From NCBI GenBank assembly GCA_964006375.1, contig OZ023267.1:33851266-33915265 (forward strand): a DNA stretch of 64,000 nt, read 5' to 3'. A program made the translations under genes and the position numbers. Source of the DNA: Tillus elongatus (Eukaryota; Arthropoda; Insecta; Coleoptera; Cleridae). The notes under the pieces were generated by a model. It was not told the DNA's origin, did not search any database, and saw only the letters and a list, made by a program, of their open reading frames with translations. This document shows positions 13,193-27,616 of the stretch, one piece after another (the stretch's first letter is position 1; each line of letters opens with the position of its first letter).

Positions 13193-14214
13193 TTACAGAA
13201 ATTGTTTAAAATGATCACCGTTCTCTCTCAGGCATAAATGTATTCGTCGTCGAAAATTGAAGTCTACTCTATCCAACAATTGTTGATTGTTTCTAATGAG
13301 TGTGCATTTATGTATAATGCGGCTCGAGACGCAATTGGCGAGGAATACACAAATTCTTTTAACATTCCCCAAAGAAAGAAGCCACATTTGTTGAGGTCTG
13401 GTGATCGTGGAGACCAAACTTGTGGGCAATTATTTCCTCTTCCAATCCATCTATTTGGATGCTGGTAATTTAAATAGTCTTTAACAGCAATACTCTAAGG
13501 AGGCGGTGCTTCATTGTGCATAAACCAATGTTCCAGTCTAAGTTGTAGAGGCACCTCGTCGAGTAAATACGGGAGATTGTTTTGGAGAAATTCTAAATAA
13601 GTTTCGCCATTTAATCGATGCGGTAAAATAACTGGACCAATTATTTTCAACTCTCGTTGGAAATGTCGAGGAGTTACTGAATGAGGGTTTACATCAGAAT
13701 ATTCATGATGGTTATGTAAATTTGTAATACCTCTGCGGGTGAAACAAGCTCCGTTAGTAAAAAGAATTTTCTTTTGAAAATTAATTTCTTGATGCAAAAT
13801 AAACTGACAGAAATTCACTCGTTTAACCAAATCTTCCGATAATAATTCTTGCACTTTTTGGATATAATATGGGTGCGGTAGATTACGTCTTATTACTCGG
13901 TGAACAGAAGTTTGCGATATACCAGTTTGTCGAGATAGCTTTCTAGTAGTAATATGTGGGTCATCTTCAATTGTATTCAAAATAAGCTCTTCGTCTTGTG
14001 TACTGGTTGTAATAGTACGTTCTCGAGTGTGACTGAAAAACTTGTCTGTTTCTCGAGCCCGTCTTTCAACATTGGCAAATCTTTCTCTATGAAGGATTAC
14101 ACGATTAGGAAATCTTCTCCGATATTCTTCGACAGTTCTTCTATAGTTTCCTTCACAGAAACCTAACACTAATAGCATGTCAACTTGTTCGCTAAATGAA
14201 AACTTCCCGGCCAT
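13193..14214 (-). pseudogene. mariner transposase with all three catalytic positions lost
   Basis: The frame starts at the Met of MAGKFSF (14214) and runs open to about 13495. Helix-turn-helix pieces cover residues near TTRKLSRQTGISQTSVHRV. The usual FTDEA is FTNGA, the usual MHDGAP is MHNEAP, and after frameshifts in 13430-13494 the usual NPxDFFLWG reads NKCGFFLWG. Thus Asp has become Asn, Asn and Gly at the three metal-binding sites. The C-terminal tail resumes in another frame down to 13193. Clearly inactive; family DD41D-like. Confidence 0.85.
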
Positions 14215-14721
14215 TTCCACAACACAGCAAATAATACCTAAATAAAATGACTTATTTTCCTGATTATCAAGTCTGACGTGAAATTTCAAAGCCAACGTTT
14301 GAATTTTCGATGGTTTTAAATAACACAGCTCTAATACGTGTATTTAGTTATTCGGAATTTTGTTGAAAACGAAAAAGTTTTTTCAGAATTAATAAGAGCA
14401 ATAAAAGCTTTAGAATTAAATTCCCCATAAAGTTAAATAATAAGTTTTTAATCCGCCAATAGGTTAAAAAATTCTGTCCCATTTTAAGGGTGAATCATGC
14501 CTTGTCCACCATTTAAAATGCTTCAATTGAATTCTTATCGCTCTAGATTATTGCTCTTGGTGCTCTTAAAACGTGTACCAAATTTAGTTCTTGTAAGTTC
14601 AAGAATAACTGAGATATTTTTTTTTTCGAAATTAGAAACCCCATTTTTGAAGGCCTATAACTTCTCAGGGGGCAACTTAGTATGCCCCTACTCTATGTCG
14701 GTCCTTATGCGAATCATCCTG

Positions 14722-15735
<1,014 letters not shown>

Positions 15736-15809
15736 GTTTGCCACTAATATCAGTATATAGTTGTACTATATTTACCTCCAACTGCAAAATTTTTGCGTGT
15801 CCAATAAAA

Positions 15810-16261
15810 ATAAAACTCGAGACGCAGCAAGTGCGTTATGGTAGTGAATTTTTATTAAATAACTCAATTTTCTATAAACTTAGAGAGTTTAATTTTAATA
15901 CGTAGTAAGGTCCTTCCTAAGGCAAGATATCCACAAAATTTCATTAAAATAACTTTGTAATTTTCGGAGAAAAAATTGTTTTCGAAAGAAAATTTAATAT
16001 TTGAATAACTCAATTTTCTCTAAACTTAGAAAGTTGAATTTTGGTACGTAGTAATATCTCTCCTGAGGCAACATATATAGTAAATTTCATTAAAACAGCT
16101 TTGTTACTTTCGGAGAAAAAAAATTTTTCGAAAGAAAACTCAACATTTTTCCGGGAAACCCCGTCCGATTTTTCTGAATAACGAACTCATCCAAGCCATT
16201 AATAAAAGAAAGGCACTTGCCAAGTTTAATCGAAATCGGTTAATTATTTTTTGAGTTATGA

Positions 16262-16348
<87 letters not shown>

Positions 16349-16370
16349 ATATAAAAATTAAACCTATTTA
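15810..16370 (+). repeat. (TA)n-core element, 5' part and core
   Basis: Begins GAGACGCAGCAAGTGCGTTATGG (about 15815), includes two tandem versions of the 'CTATAAACTTAGA' block and the core 16267-16345. The 3' block is missing. Confidence 0.75.
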
Positions 16371-16739
16371 CAAAAATGAACTTTAATAAGATATTATGCT
16401 GTGACAATACATCTCTCAAGCAGTGGAGATTTCTCCTAGTAAGCTAGGTGTGCGCCGCACACCCTAAAATATAATCATAATGTGCACAGTTATATATGTT
16501 TTGTTTCTTTTTCCCTTAGTCTTAATACACTACATATTTTATGACAATCGATTTAATTTACTTATTTTATTTCATAAATAGTCGGTTAATAGTGACTTGG
16601 AATGAAGTAGATACCACGTTTCTAACATATTCAGAGAATATGAGTAGATCAATAGCAACTGGGAATGAATTCGGTCAGTCCCCGACACACGTGTTTACAA
16701 TAGTGAGGAAAATACCATTGATTTTAACACTGCAGTGAG
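16371..16739. other. no gene supported
   Basis: Contains a pyrimidine tract ending CCCTTAG at about 16519, a plausible splice acceptor, but the downstream frame in phase with the 11350 donor soon ends at TAG. Confidence 0.4.
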
Positions 16740-17159
16740 CTATAAAAATTTGATTAACTCAGTTTTCCATAATCTTAGAAAGTTTAATTTTGGTAGGTAG
16801 TAAGGTATTTCCTAGGACAAGATATCCACCAAATTTCATTAAATTAACTTTGTAATTTTTGGAGAAAAAAAATTTTTTCAAAAGAAAATTTAAAATTTGA
16901 ATAACTCAATTTTCTATAAACTGAGAAAGTTGAATTTTGGTGCTTAGTAAGTCCTCTCCCAAGGCAACATATATGTAAATTTCATTAAAACAGCTGTTAT
17001 TTTCGGAGAAAAAATTTTTTTTTGAAAGAAAACTCAATTTTCCCGGAAAAAACCGTCCGATTTTCCTGCCTAACGAACTCATCCAAGCCATTAATAAAAG
17101 AAAGGCACTTGCCGAGTTTCATTGAAATCGGTTAATTATTTTTTGAGTTATCAGACGGA

Positions 17160-17252
<93 letters not shown>

Positions 17253-17390
17253 AAATTGAAACTGACCCCGGATATGGGTTCTAGGGGTCCTAAATAGCGG
17301 TCATTTGAAAAAAAATTGCAAAGTCTCATCATCGATACCTCTCTATTAGTGAATTTTTTTAAATAAAAATTCACTAAAAAGAAACTGTTT
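16740..17390 (+). repeat. (TA)n-core element copy
   Basis: Body from the AACTCAGTTTTCC block, core 17163-17245, then GAAACTGACCCCGG and the terminal hairpin at 17347-17378. The GCAGCAAG end is lost. Confidence 0.75.
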
Positions 17391-18540
<1,150 letters not shown>

Positions 18541-18905
18541 GAATTCTTATTAAGAAAATTACTAAAACTCTGGACGCAGCAAGTGCGTTATGGTAGTGAA
18601 TTTTCATTAAAATGTTTTTATTGCAAATATGTATGTTTTCTTTTTAAGAAAGCGGGCATCAATTTTGGTTACCAGTATAACCTATTTAGTGAAAACAACG
18701 TGCCATGTTTCATAAAAATAACTTTATTCTATGAAAATGTACCAAAATTTCCAAAAGTAAACTTAAAGTGCTCCCGGAAATACTCGTTTCTTGGTCAACC
18801 TTATAGGTTAATAGCTGTTAATAGTTGGGCTATTCAAATATGAAGCATTTGATCAAAATTTGCTACCATAACGCACTTGCTGCATCCAGAATTTCTTTTC
18901 TTATA
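18541..18905 (+). repeat. (TA)n-family end-to-end junction
   Basis: A decayed hairpin (GTGAATTCTTATTAAGAAAATTAC) is followed after a few bases by the start motif CTGGACGCAGCAAGTGCG at about 18571, and an opposite-facing end motif lies near 18862-18890. Two ends thus face each other around 300 bp of body without a core. Confidence 0.65.
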
Positions 18906-19830
<925 letters not shown>

Positions 19831-19933
19831 GAGGGAGAGAGGTAATGATAGTGAGACTTTCAGAAAAATTTTTGAAATGAGCGCGAATTAGAACCCCTAG
19901 AACCCATATCCAAGGTCCGTTTAAATTTTTGTA

Positions 19934-20020
<87 letters not shown>

Positions 20021-20040
20021 AAAAATACTCAACTGATTTG
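19831..20040 (-). repeat. (TA)n-core element fragment
   Basis: Reversed 3' block (GAGCGCGAATTAG..AGGTCCG) with core 19936-20018, adjoining the preceding copy tail-to-tail. Confidence 0.65.
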
Positions 20041-20724
20041 AGCGAAACTTGGCACATCCCTTCATTTCGTTACAATCGCGGACGAGTTCGTCAATCAGAT
20101 ATAACGGACATATTTTTTAATACGCTATATTTTTAAAATTATTAAAGTAACTGGAATGAAACTTTACATGTAGCTAGAAATGAAGTAAATAAACACCTGT
20201 TGTGAATTCTAACTAATTTGGTTTACAAAATTTTGAGTTTTTCCCAAATTAAAAATAAAATTCGAATGGCATGAATTGAAGCAACTTAAGTAGTTAGAGT
20301 ATAATGCCAGACAAAGACAGAGTAGTGACGTTCACGCGTAGATTAATACATATACCACAGGCATAGATCATAATGCAATGATAACGTTTACACCCGAACT
20401 GTGGCGATCCCACGCCTTCGGGTATATTCGGATGCACGGATTTGTCGGGGAAAATGAGGAAGTTTTATATCAGCTACTTTAAGTAAAAACCAGATGGGAT
20501 AGTGTGTTTTGTTTATTTATTATGGTTTGACAGTTGTTTTGAGGTTAAGTAAATGATTGTATATTGCTCTTAAAATTGGAAACTAAAGAATAAGAACATG
20601 TTTTGTTTATTTATTATGATTTGACAGTTCTGTTTTCAGGTTAAATAGTAGATGATTGTCATTGAAATAGATATAACTTGTACACATATTATGATTTTAA
20701 AATAGGAAACTAAAGGATAATAAA
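20041..20724. other. no gene; contains a tandem duplication
   Basis: No long frames. The sequence at 20504-20721 is two diverged copies of one unit. Confidence 0.5.
20504..20721. repeat. two-unit tandem duplication
   Basis: Unit 1 (20504-20594) and unit 2 (20598-20721) both begin TGTTTTGTTTATTTATTATG, continue TTTGACAGTT and end GGAAACTAAAG. Unit 2 is longer by an insertion of about 30 bp. Confidence 0.7.
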
Positions 20725-21010
20725 GTGTTTTAGTGAATTTTTTTAGAAAAAAATCACTAAAGGGTGGAGATACCGAATTTGGAAGTTAGAAAAAATTTCT
20801 TCAAATAAATGAGTACGAACTAGGACCCCTAGAACTAATCCCGGGTATTCAAAGTTTCAATTTTTCTATGTTTTTGGTGAATTTTCGTTAAAAAATTCAC
20901 TAATGAGATAGCGACTTTTGCATTTTGAAAAAACGTCTTCAACTGAGCGCAAACTAGGACCACTGGAACCCAAATCCCAGGTCAGTTTCAGACTATATAT
21001 GTTTATATAG

Positions 21011-21108
<98 letters not shown>

Positions 21109-21625
21109 GTGTGTGTCACATTGATAACTCAAATATTGATGTGCGATTTTGATCAAATTTGGTGAGTACTTTCCTTTCGCAAGTCGCTTGAATAAATTCG
21201 TTACCCAGGAATATCGGATTAGTTTCTCCCAGAACATTCTGTTTTCTTTCGGCAATTTTTTATATCTCCGGAAATAACAAAGTTATGGTAGGCGGATTTA
21301 AATCATAAAAATAAAACCATGTACCAAAACTTGGACCTCAACGTTAAAAGAAAAAAAGTTATTGGCGTTATAGTGTTTCTTCCTAAACCGTCAAGTCGCG
21401 ATTCGAAACGTCAATAGATGACATGTTCTAGATACAGAACCTGAAACTAATACGGCTTATGTACAAGAAATGTCGTAAAAGGTGTGTTCTATAAAGCCTT
21501 AAGTGTCAGCTTCAGCCGTCATTGTCCTTCATTTCACCTAAATATTTGCAGAAAATGAATTTCAAATATACCCTTTCTCTGATGCTTTGGCGGTAGTTTC
21601 AATTATAGGGTTATAATACACGAAG
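20725..21625 (-). repeat. (TA)n-core element, longer-body variant, two hairpins
   Basis: Two successive terminal hairpins (about 20729-20760 and 20877-20908) precede the core 21013-21105. The body ends with the reversed CATCAGAG block near 21580. The hairpin doubling suggests one copy inserted into the end of another. Confidence 0.7.
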
Positions 21626-22445
21626 AAAAAACATTATACCCCTTTTTAAGCACACTGCGCTCACGGAGCAGTGTGAGATTTGGCATAGTTAAAGTTCATA
21701 TAAAGAAGGAGTTTAGAAATATAAAATGTTTGTATAATATGTGTTACAAATAGATTAAACCTTAGATTAGGCCTAGTCGAAGGATTAAATAATGATTTGC
21801 TCTAATTAGAATTAGACATTATGATTTCCAGTGCCAGGTTTGAGCTGACACATATTAATATGTCAATGTAAAACATATATTACTCTGTGGTCGAACAGAT
21901 GTATATGGATGCGTTCATACGTTCATATTGAATATTAAACTTGAGTTTTTCAGTTCCTAAAAAAAGCAACTACAAATTTAATGAACTAATTGAATGTTAC
22001 GTTAGAATTTTAGTGAATGTTCACTCAACATAATATTTTTGAGCTTGTATTAAGACGTCTAAATCCGATCTTCGACGTCTGTTTAAATTAAAAATATTAC
22101 TTTTAGCAATATACCGTACTAGTAGTGTAAAATTTTTATGAAAGTTCACTATTATAACTATTAGGCATTTGTGCTGCATCCCGAAATTTTGTAATAATTA
22201 CCTTTTTCAACTTATTGCATAATGTTATAAATAGACGAGTTTATAAAGAGTAGACGTATTACTGTTCCAAAAACGGCGAACGCGCGAAAATGTAACCAGC
22301 AGTGGACAGTGAGAGTCAATTAAAATAAAAAGTAGGGTAGGGAGTAAAACGGGGAATTACCTGAATGAAGACTAGTTTGGGCTAGGAACTAGGGAATTGG
22401 TGGTACTGAAAACATTAGCAAAAACGTTTGACAAAAATCGATATA
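21626..22445. other. no gene; two repeat scraps
   Basis: A degraded family end motif lies near 22140-22185. The segment 22237-22300 matches 313-382. The rest shows nothing recognisable. Confidence 0.45.
22237..22300 (+). repeat. dispersed repeat, copy 2 of 2
   Basis: Resembles 313-382, with GAGTTTATAAAG, GCGCGAAAATG and AACCAGC in order. Confidence 0.5.
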
Positions 22446-23638
22446 CGAGGTAAGCGCCAAAATTTCCCAGCGTGACACAGATCCAGAGTATCGCAACCTG
22501 TCAAAATTTGGTAAAACATTGGTTCAAGTCTTATTAGCCTTGGAAAAACCGATTCGATTTTATGTCAATTAGTTTTCTTATAACTGACACTTGATCGCGA
22601 TGTCTAGAAGTCACGAACACTGAGTATAGAGCTGTTATTAAATTCCTTACTCGAGGAGATTTTCCAGCTCAAAGGGTCAAAGATAGGCTGGATGGAGTGT
22701 ACGGGGAAAAGTCTCCGTCTTGATCTGTAGTAAAAGATTGATCAAAAAGGTTTAGAATGGGGCAGGAATCCTTGGAAGATCAGGCAAGAACGGAAAGGAC
22801 GGTGGAAGTGGTGACGGACAACAAGATTGCACTTGTTAAAGATCTCGTATTAAGCGATCGACGTTTACAGTGAAAGAATTGTCGAAAATGTCGGGACTTT
22901 CAGACACAAGCGTTCGCCGAATCCTCCATGAACCTTTAGGCGCAAAGTTAGTGCAAGGTGGGTCAAATATCTTTCAGTAGTTAAGCGTCAGCGTCGTGTC
23001 GAATGTGCCCGATCCTTTTTGGACCTCTGTGGAAAAAAAACCTGTGAACGTGTTGAAGACAATTGTCACAGGGAAGGAAACTGTAGTTCTCTACTAAGAT
23101 CCTTTGTGCAAAACGGAGTCGATGGAATAGAGGCGTAAAAGACAAGTACTGCCAAGACAGTTCAAGGTCTGTCAGTCGACAAAAAAGTGATGGCTACAAT
23201 TTTTTCTTGTGAGGATATTCTTTTTATATACTTTAAAGAACACAACACCACAGTCAACGGGGCATATTATGCAACATTCCTGCATAAATTACAACAATAT
23301 ATTAGGGAGAAAAGACGTGGGAAAATGACCAGAGGTGTGGGTTTGCTCCATGACAATGCACCCGTGCACACTACTGGAATTTCACAAGCCGCAATTCGTG
23401 ACTGCAGTTTCCAACAAGTCCAGATATTGCCCCAGTGACTACTACTCATTTGGAAATTTGAAAAGGGAGCAGTTTGATGACAAACCGAAAGAATATCTTT
23501 TTAGGGGTATCAAAATGCTGGTGAAACGATGTATTAAGTGCATTGATGTTACGAGGGACTGTATGGAAAAATAAAATGTAATTGTGAGTCTACGTTGTTT
23601 CTTTAAAGTCAGGCCGGGAAATGTTGGCGCTTACCTCG
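22446..23638 (+). mobile_element. DD34D mariner, short TIRs
   Basis: CGAGGTAAGCGCCAAAATTTCCC at 22446 pairs with the complement ending at 23638 over about 30 bp, with TA flanking on both sides (22444-22445, 23639-23640). At 1.19 kb it is close to the usual mariner length. A 3' fragment of the same family lies at 34598-34704. Confidence 0.9.
22620..23574 (+). pseudogene. mariner (DD34D) transposase, decayed
   Basis: Recognisable in order over several frames: the N-terminal region with KFLTR near 22650, LSDRRFTVKELSKMSGL near 22850, RRILHE near 22920, KEHNTTVNGAYY near 23235, LLHDNAPVHTT near 23345, then PSDYYSFGNLKRE near 23430 and the Cys-containing C-terminus ending at TAA 23572-23574. The stretch between the second Asp and PSDYY lacks the usual YSPDLA words, indicating a small internal deletion, and several frameshifts are present. 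Inactive. Confidence 0.85.
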
Positions 23639-23644
23639 TACGTC

Positions 23645-23810
23645 TTCTGCAGGCCTGGAAAAAGCATTCGCTAGTGTAGATTGTCAAATATTGTTCGGTA
23701 TGATGAAGAAAGCTGCGTTTGATTGGAGAGATGAGCATATTTATCTCGATTTGGCATAAATCAAAGCATTATATTAGTATCTTGTACCTCTTTCTACAGA
23801 TCTGTTCATG
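23645..23810 (+). pseudogene. LINE reverse transcriptase scrap
   Basis: The frame reads GLEKAFASVDCQILFGMMKK, recognisable as the motif A region (Asp-Leu-Glu-Lys-Ala-Phe-Asp) of a LINE reverse transcriptase with substitutions at the key positions, then stops. It directly follows the mariner, which may have inserted beside or into it. Confidence 0.6.
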
Positions 23811-24451
23811 TGTGTGAAAGAAAATCACTCGGTAACATTCTTGGTCTCCCAAATAAACACCGCCTTTTATGATTCAGTGGTTTACATGTGCAGAAAATAT
23901 ACAAGGCTGTTCCAGGTTTCTTTTTGGGTCATCTGTGCAAGCCTCTATCTAGCTGGTGTGTTTTGGCCACTCTTAAAACCGATTGCTCGGAACTTTAATA
24001 GCACATAAACAAACCAATTAGCATTCTATATCTGTTTGTTTATAAATTTCATTGGACTCTAAATAGGTACAAAAATCGCAACACGACAATAATAATTAAG
24101 TAATTTGGAATCTGTGGAAAAGCGTTACCCTTGACATTGACATGTCCGCTTATATAAACATATACATATAAATACAACCGCATTTATTGGCTACATGAAT
24201 TTCTAATTAGCCATGATGCCATGATGTTGTCAAGGCTTTAATTGTACTAGAATGTTGTCACGAATTTTCTACATAAATAACATGCTTTATCAAAACACAA
24301 CATTATTTACAAAATATATGGAACGATGATTCTAGAATAGTTCGTATATTTATACTTTTTAACCAGTTAAATTTTTTGTGTAACAAAATAAATTAAAAAA
24401 ATATTTTTCCTCAGTCAATAAAATGATAAACGAACAAACGATACATAGGTA
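23811..24451. other. no gene seen
   Basis: AT-rich sequence without repeats recognisable from elsewhere in the window. A 66-codon frame at 23808-24008 has no family features. Confidence 0.45.
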
Positions 24452-24714
24452 CAGGGTGATTCTTTATAATGTCGCCCCCCTTTAACTTTGTTATTTGAAG
24501 TGTCCCAAAAAAATTGAAAGTATGGTTATGTAGGTGCTAAAAATACTTTTTTTCTATGTGTAAAAAAATTTGAAAAATGATCAGTATACAAGGAAAACCA
24601 AAAAGTTCATTTTTTTTCAATGGATCACCCTATATATGAATTTATTTTTCGATTCCTCGTAAAATTCTAAGCATAATTTATATAACATACTGTATACTTA
24701 AAATGAATAGTTTT

Positions 24715-24855
24715 TGAAATATTCGCATTTGAAACGTTATCATCAAATATTTTATTAAACAACTGTTACAAATCAAGAAGTCCTAGGATATTCGCATTTG
24801 AAACGTTATCATCACAAATTTTATTAAACCAAAACAACTGTTACAAATCAAGAAA
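24715..24855. repeat. duplicated inner TIR segment
   Basis: ATATTCGCATTTGAAACGTTATCATC...ACTGTTACAAATCAAGAA occurs twice in direct orientation in the left arm and once in the right arm of the host transposon. Confidence 0.8.
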
Positions 24856-24899
24856 TCTAACAATAAATAATATAACAAAAACAGTTTCTAATTAAATAT

Positions 24900-25960
24900 A
24901 AAGATGTTCTACCGGGCCTCCATTTTCTTCAACACATTGTATAAGGGTTCTTCACATTTTCTCTAATGAATCTGTTATGAATGCTGGGTTATTTTCATTT
25001 AAATTAATAATTTACTTTCAATTTGGTGGTCGTATACACGGTTTTTTATATAACCCCAAAGAAACGCACCCATAGATGTAAAATGGGGGCTGTTTGCAGG
25101 CCATTTATTTGGCGCATTTCTTTCAATCCATTCAGGAAACCTTTCATTTGGGTAATTAAGCACAACACGAATGTTGCGAGGGGGTGCTCCATTCTGTTAA
25201 AAAATTATATTTTGTAATATATTTAAAGGCAAATCGTCTAAATATTCTTCGAACTCGTTTTCCAAGAAATCTAAATAGCGGCCTCCATTTAAAACAGTAT
25301 CAAAAAAATATGGACCGATAACTCGATCGCCCAAGATACCACACCACACATTTACGGATTGTCGCCCTTGGAACTTAAATTCCCTATAAGAATGTAGATT
25401 CTCTCTTGCCCATCGTCTGGTATTTTTTCGGTTAAACAGGCCACTAGTATAAAAGGTAACTCGTCAGTCCATAGAACTGTTTTCAAAAAATTATTATTTA
25501 TGTTTACTGTCTAGAATCAGTTGACAAAATGCGACCCGATCATCTTTTTGCATTTGGGTAAGCTTTGTAGTGGGTTTAATCTTATATGGCTTTAGATTCC
25601 ATTTTCTTAACATTCTTTGGACTTTACTGTATGAAGTTCGCTGAATATTTTCTTGTGTTGCTCGTAATGTCTTTGAAATGTTTCTAATGGAATTGTTTGG
25701 ATTCTCTTCTATAGCAAGTAAAATATTCAATTCTGCATTTTCTTCTACGTTCACAGCAGTTCTTTTTCTCCTTTGTAAATTTGACGTTTCTTGAAACTTC
25801 CTATAGATGTGAACGTTTTTCGAGTTGGGACATGCATACCGGGATTATCTTGTATCATATTTCTAATGGCAGCGCGACAATTTAAATTATTTTTAATATA
25901 ATAACTTAAAATAACTCTTCTTTCTCTGTCTGACTACGGCATTTTTACTTACTAAACAAT
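24900..25960 (-). pseudogene. mariner-type transposase remnant
   Basis: The minus strand shows scattered pieces: N-terminal region near 25900; helix-turn-helix piece 25494-25754 (ENPNNSIRNISKTLR, then RMLRKWNLKPYKI); a WTDE-like first catalytic block near 25470; NVWCGIL-like block near 25350; a QNGAPP block near 25190 where the family has QQDGAPP, so the second Asp is Asn; and a WGYIKNRVYDH block near 25045. Stops and frameshifts separate them. Closest in wording to DD41D transposases. Confidence 0.75.
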
Positions 25961-26395
25961 ACAACTACAACAATATTGGAAGAATGTCACTGACAGCTAT
26001 TTGTTTTCAATTAAAAGCATGATATCTTAAGACTTCTTGATTTGTAACAGTTGTTTAATAAAATATTTGATGATAACGTTTCAAATGCGAATATTTCAAA
26101 AACTATTCATTTTAGGTATACAGTATGTTATATAAATTATGCTTAGAATTTTACGAGGAATCGAAAAATAAATTCATATATAGGGTGATCCATTTAAAAA
26201 AAATGAACTTTTTGGTTTTCCCTGTATACTGATCATTTTTCAAATTTTTTTTATACATAGAAAAAAAGTATTTTTTAGCACCTACATAACCATACTTTCA
26301 ATTTTTTGGGACACTTCAAATAAAAAGTTAAAGGGGGGCGACATTATAAAGAATCACCCTGTACATAACCAGTAGTAAAAGTTGGGACGCAAAGA

Positions 26396-26399
<4 letters not shown>

Positions 26400-26468
<69 letters not shown>
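26400..26468. repeat. (TA)n array at a LINE 3' end
   Basis: Begins right after GTGCA near the end of the family motif 'GGGACGCAAAGAGTGCA' and ends against the 3' terminus of the minus-strand LINE, so it may be a truncated family core or the LINE's own tail. Confidence 0.6.
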
Positions 26469-26472
<4 letters not shown>

Positions 26473-27078
26473 TTTATTAATTTAAAAACTGGTACAAATG
26501 TGAATGAGTATACAATCCCAAATGCAATTCTCAGTAAAAAGGACTATTCTAAAAATTAGAACTCTAAAATCACTACCACTATTACAACCATAGTTACAAC
26601 CACAACACAACAACACAACACAACGCACAATATTTTATCAACAAATTATAATCATAAACATGCGGCCCAGCAAAATTATACAACTTATGTTACCTCCAGA
26701 ATTACCCACCTATTACCATTTTAACAAGTTATTATTTTAGGGAGTCGAGTATCGTGACATCTGGAAATAACTTACAAACTTACTAGATACATTAGTTAGA
26801 TTAGATCATTAAACAATCAAAAATACTACAAGACGTCACAAGAATATATATATCCACCACACATAATATGCATTCACCATTCATAACATCTAAGAGTACC
26901 TAAGGTGTGACAACTTGTATGTGCTCTCCTGTCATTCCGAATATTTTCATCAAGCCATGAATAAAAAGGACAAGTCATTCCCCAACAAACCAAAAATACA
27001 ATAAAAAAGTTATCTTCCAATCCGTTAAGTTAACCTGAACTAGATTCAGTTTGTATCGCTTATAACCTGCACACATTC

Positions 27079-27616
27079 TCACACAAACCACTGCTCACAT
27101 ATACCCACGCCCAACCACACAAACATCCACACATCCAAACCAACTAGAGACATACATAACCGTTTACTTGATACACGGGCCTTTAAATATCTCAAACAGT
27201 TGAAATCCAAAACTCTATAAAACATCGGATAATACATCGTAGTTCTGCAAGACATAGAATTTAGCCCTTTTTCTAAATTTGTAATTTGTCGTCGCCCTAA
27301 TTTCATTTGGCAGCAGTTTATATAAACTTCGTCCAATAGAATTAATGTAGCCTCTGGATACCTCCTTCTTACATGTGTTAAACATAATGAGTTACCGTAC
27401 GTTTTGCCTCATAGAGTAACAGTGCGTTGCATACGTATGCATCGCCCCCCTAGACTTTGTGTGACTTAATACTTCAAGTATATACAACTCAGCAACATTA
27501 AGTATTCCATTATCGATGTTATACAGTAAACGTGGGGGAGATTCCATGCTCTTAAACAAAATGGTTCTAAGAATAAAATTTTGTGTTTAATCTGCAGTGG
27601 TGAAATAGCAGCCTTA
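27079..27616 (-). pseudogene. LINE C-terminal tail
   Basis: Continues the LINE after the inserted element: ISPLQIKHKILF near 27590, then a tail with LNSMSCRTTMYY. This wording fits the post-RT tail of Jockey/CR1-type LINEs. Frameshifted. Confidence 0.65.

Larger units (their letters stand above)
24452..26361 (-). mobile_element. mariner-type transposon with about 340-bp TIRs
   Basis: CAGGGTGATTCTTTATAATGTCGCCCCCC at 24452 has its complement ending at 26361, with TA on each side. The inverted arms run through TATGGTTATGTAGGTGC and GAAACGTTATCATC. The left arm contains a tandem repeat of its inner part (24715-24855) that the right arm lacks. Confidence 0.9.

Noticed and set aside
16520..16740. 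Alternative second exon after CCCTTAG near 16519
   Set aside because: In the phase required by the 11350 donor the frame reaches TAG after about 20 codons and has no clear donor or sensible composition.
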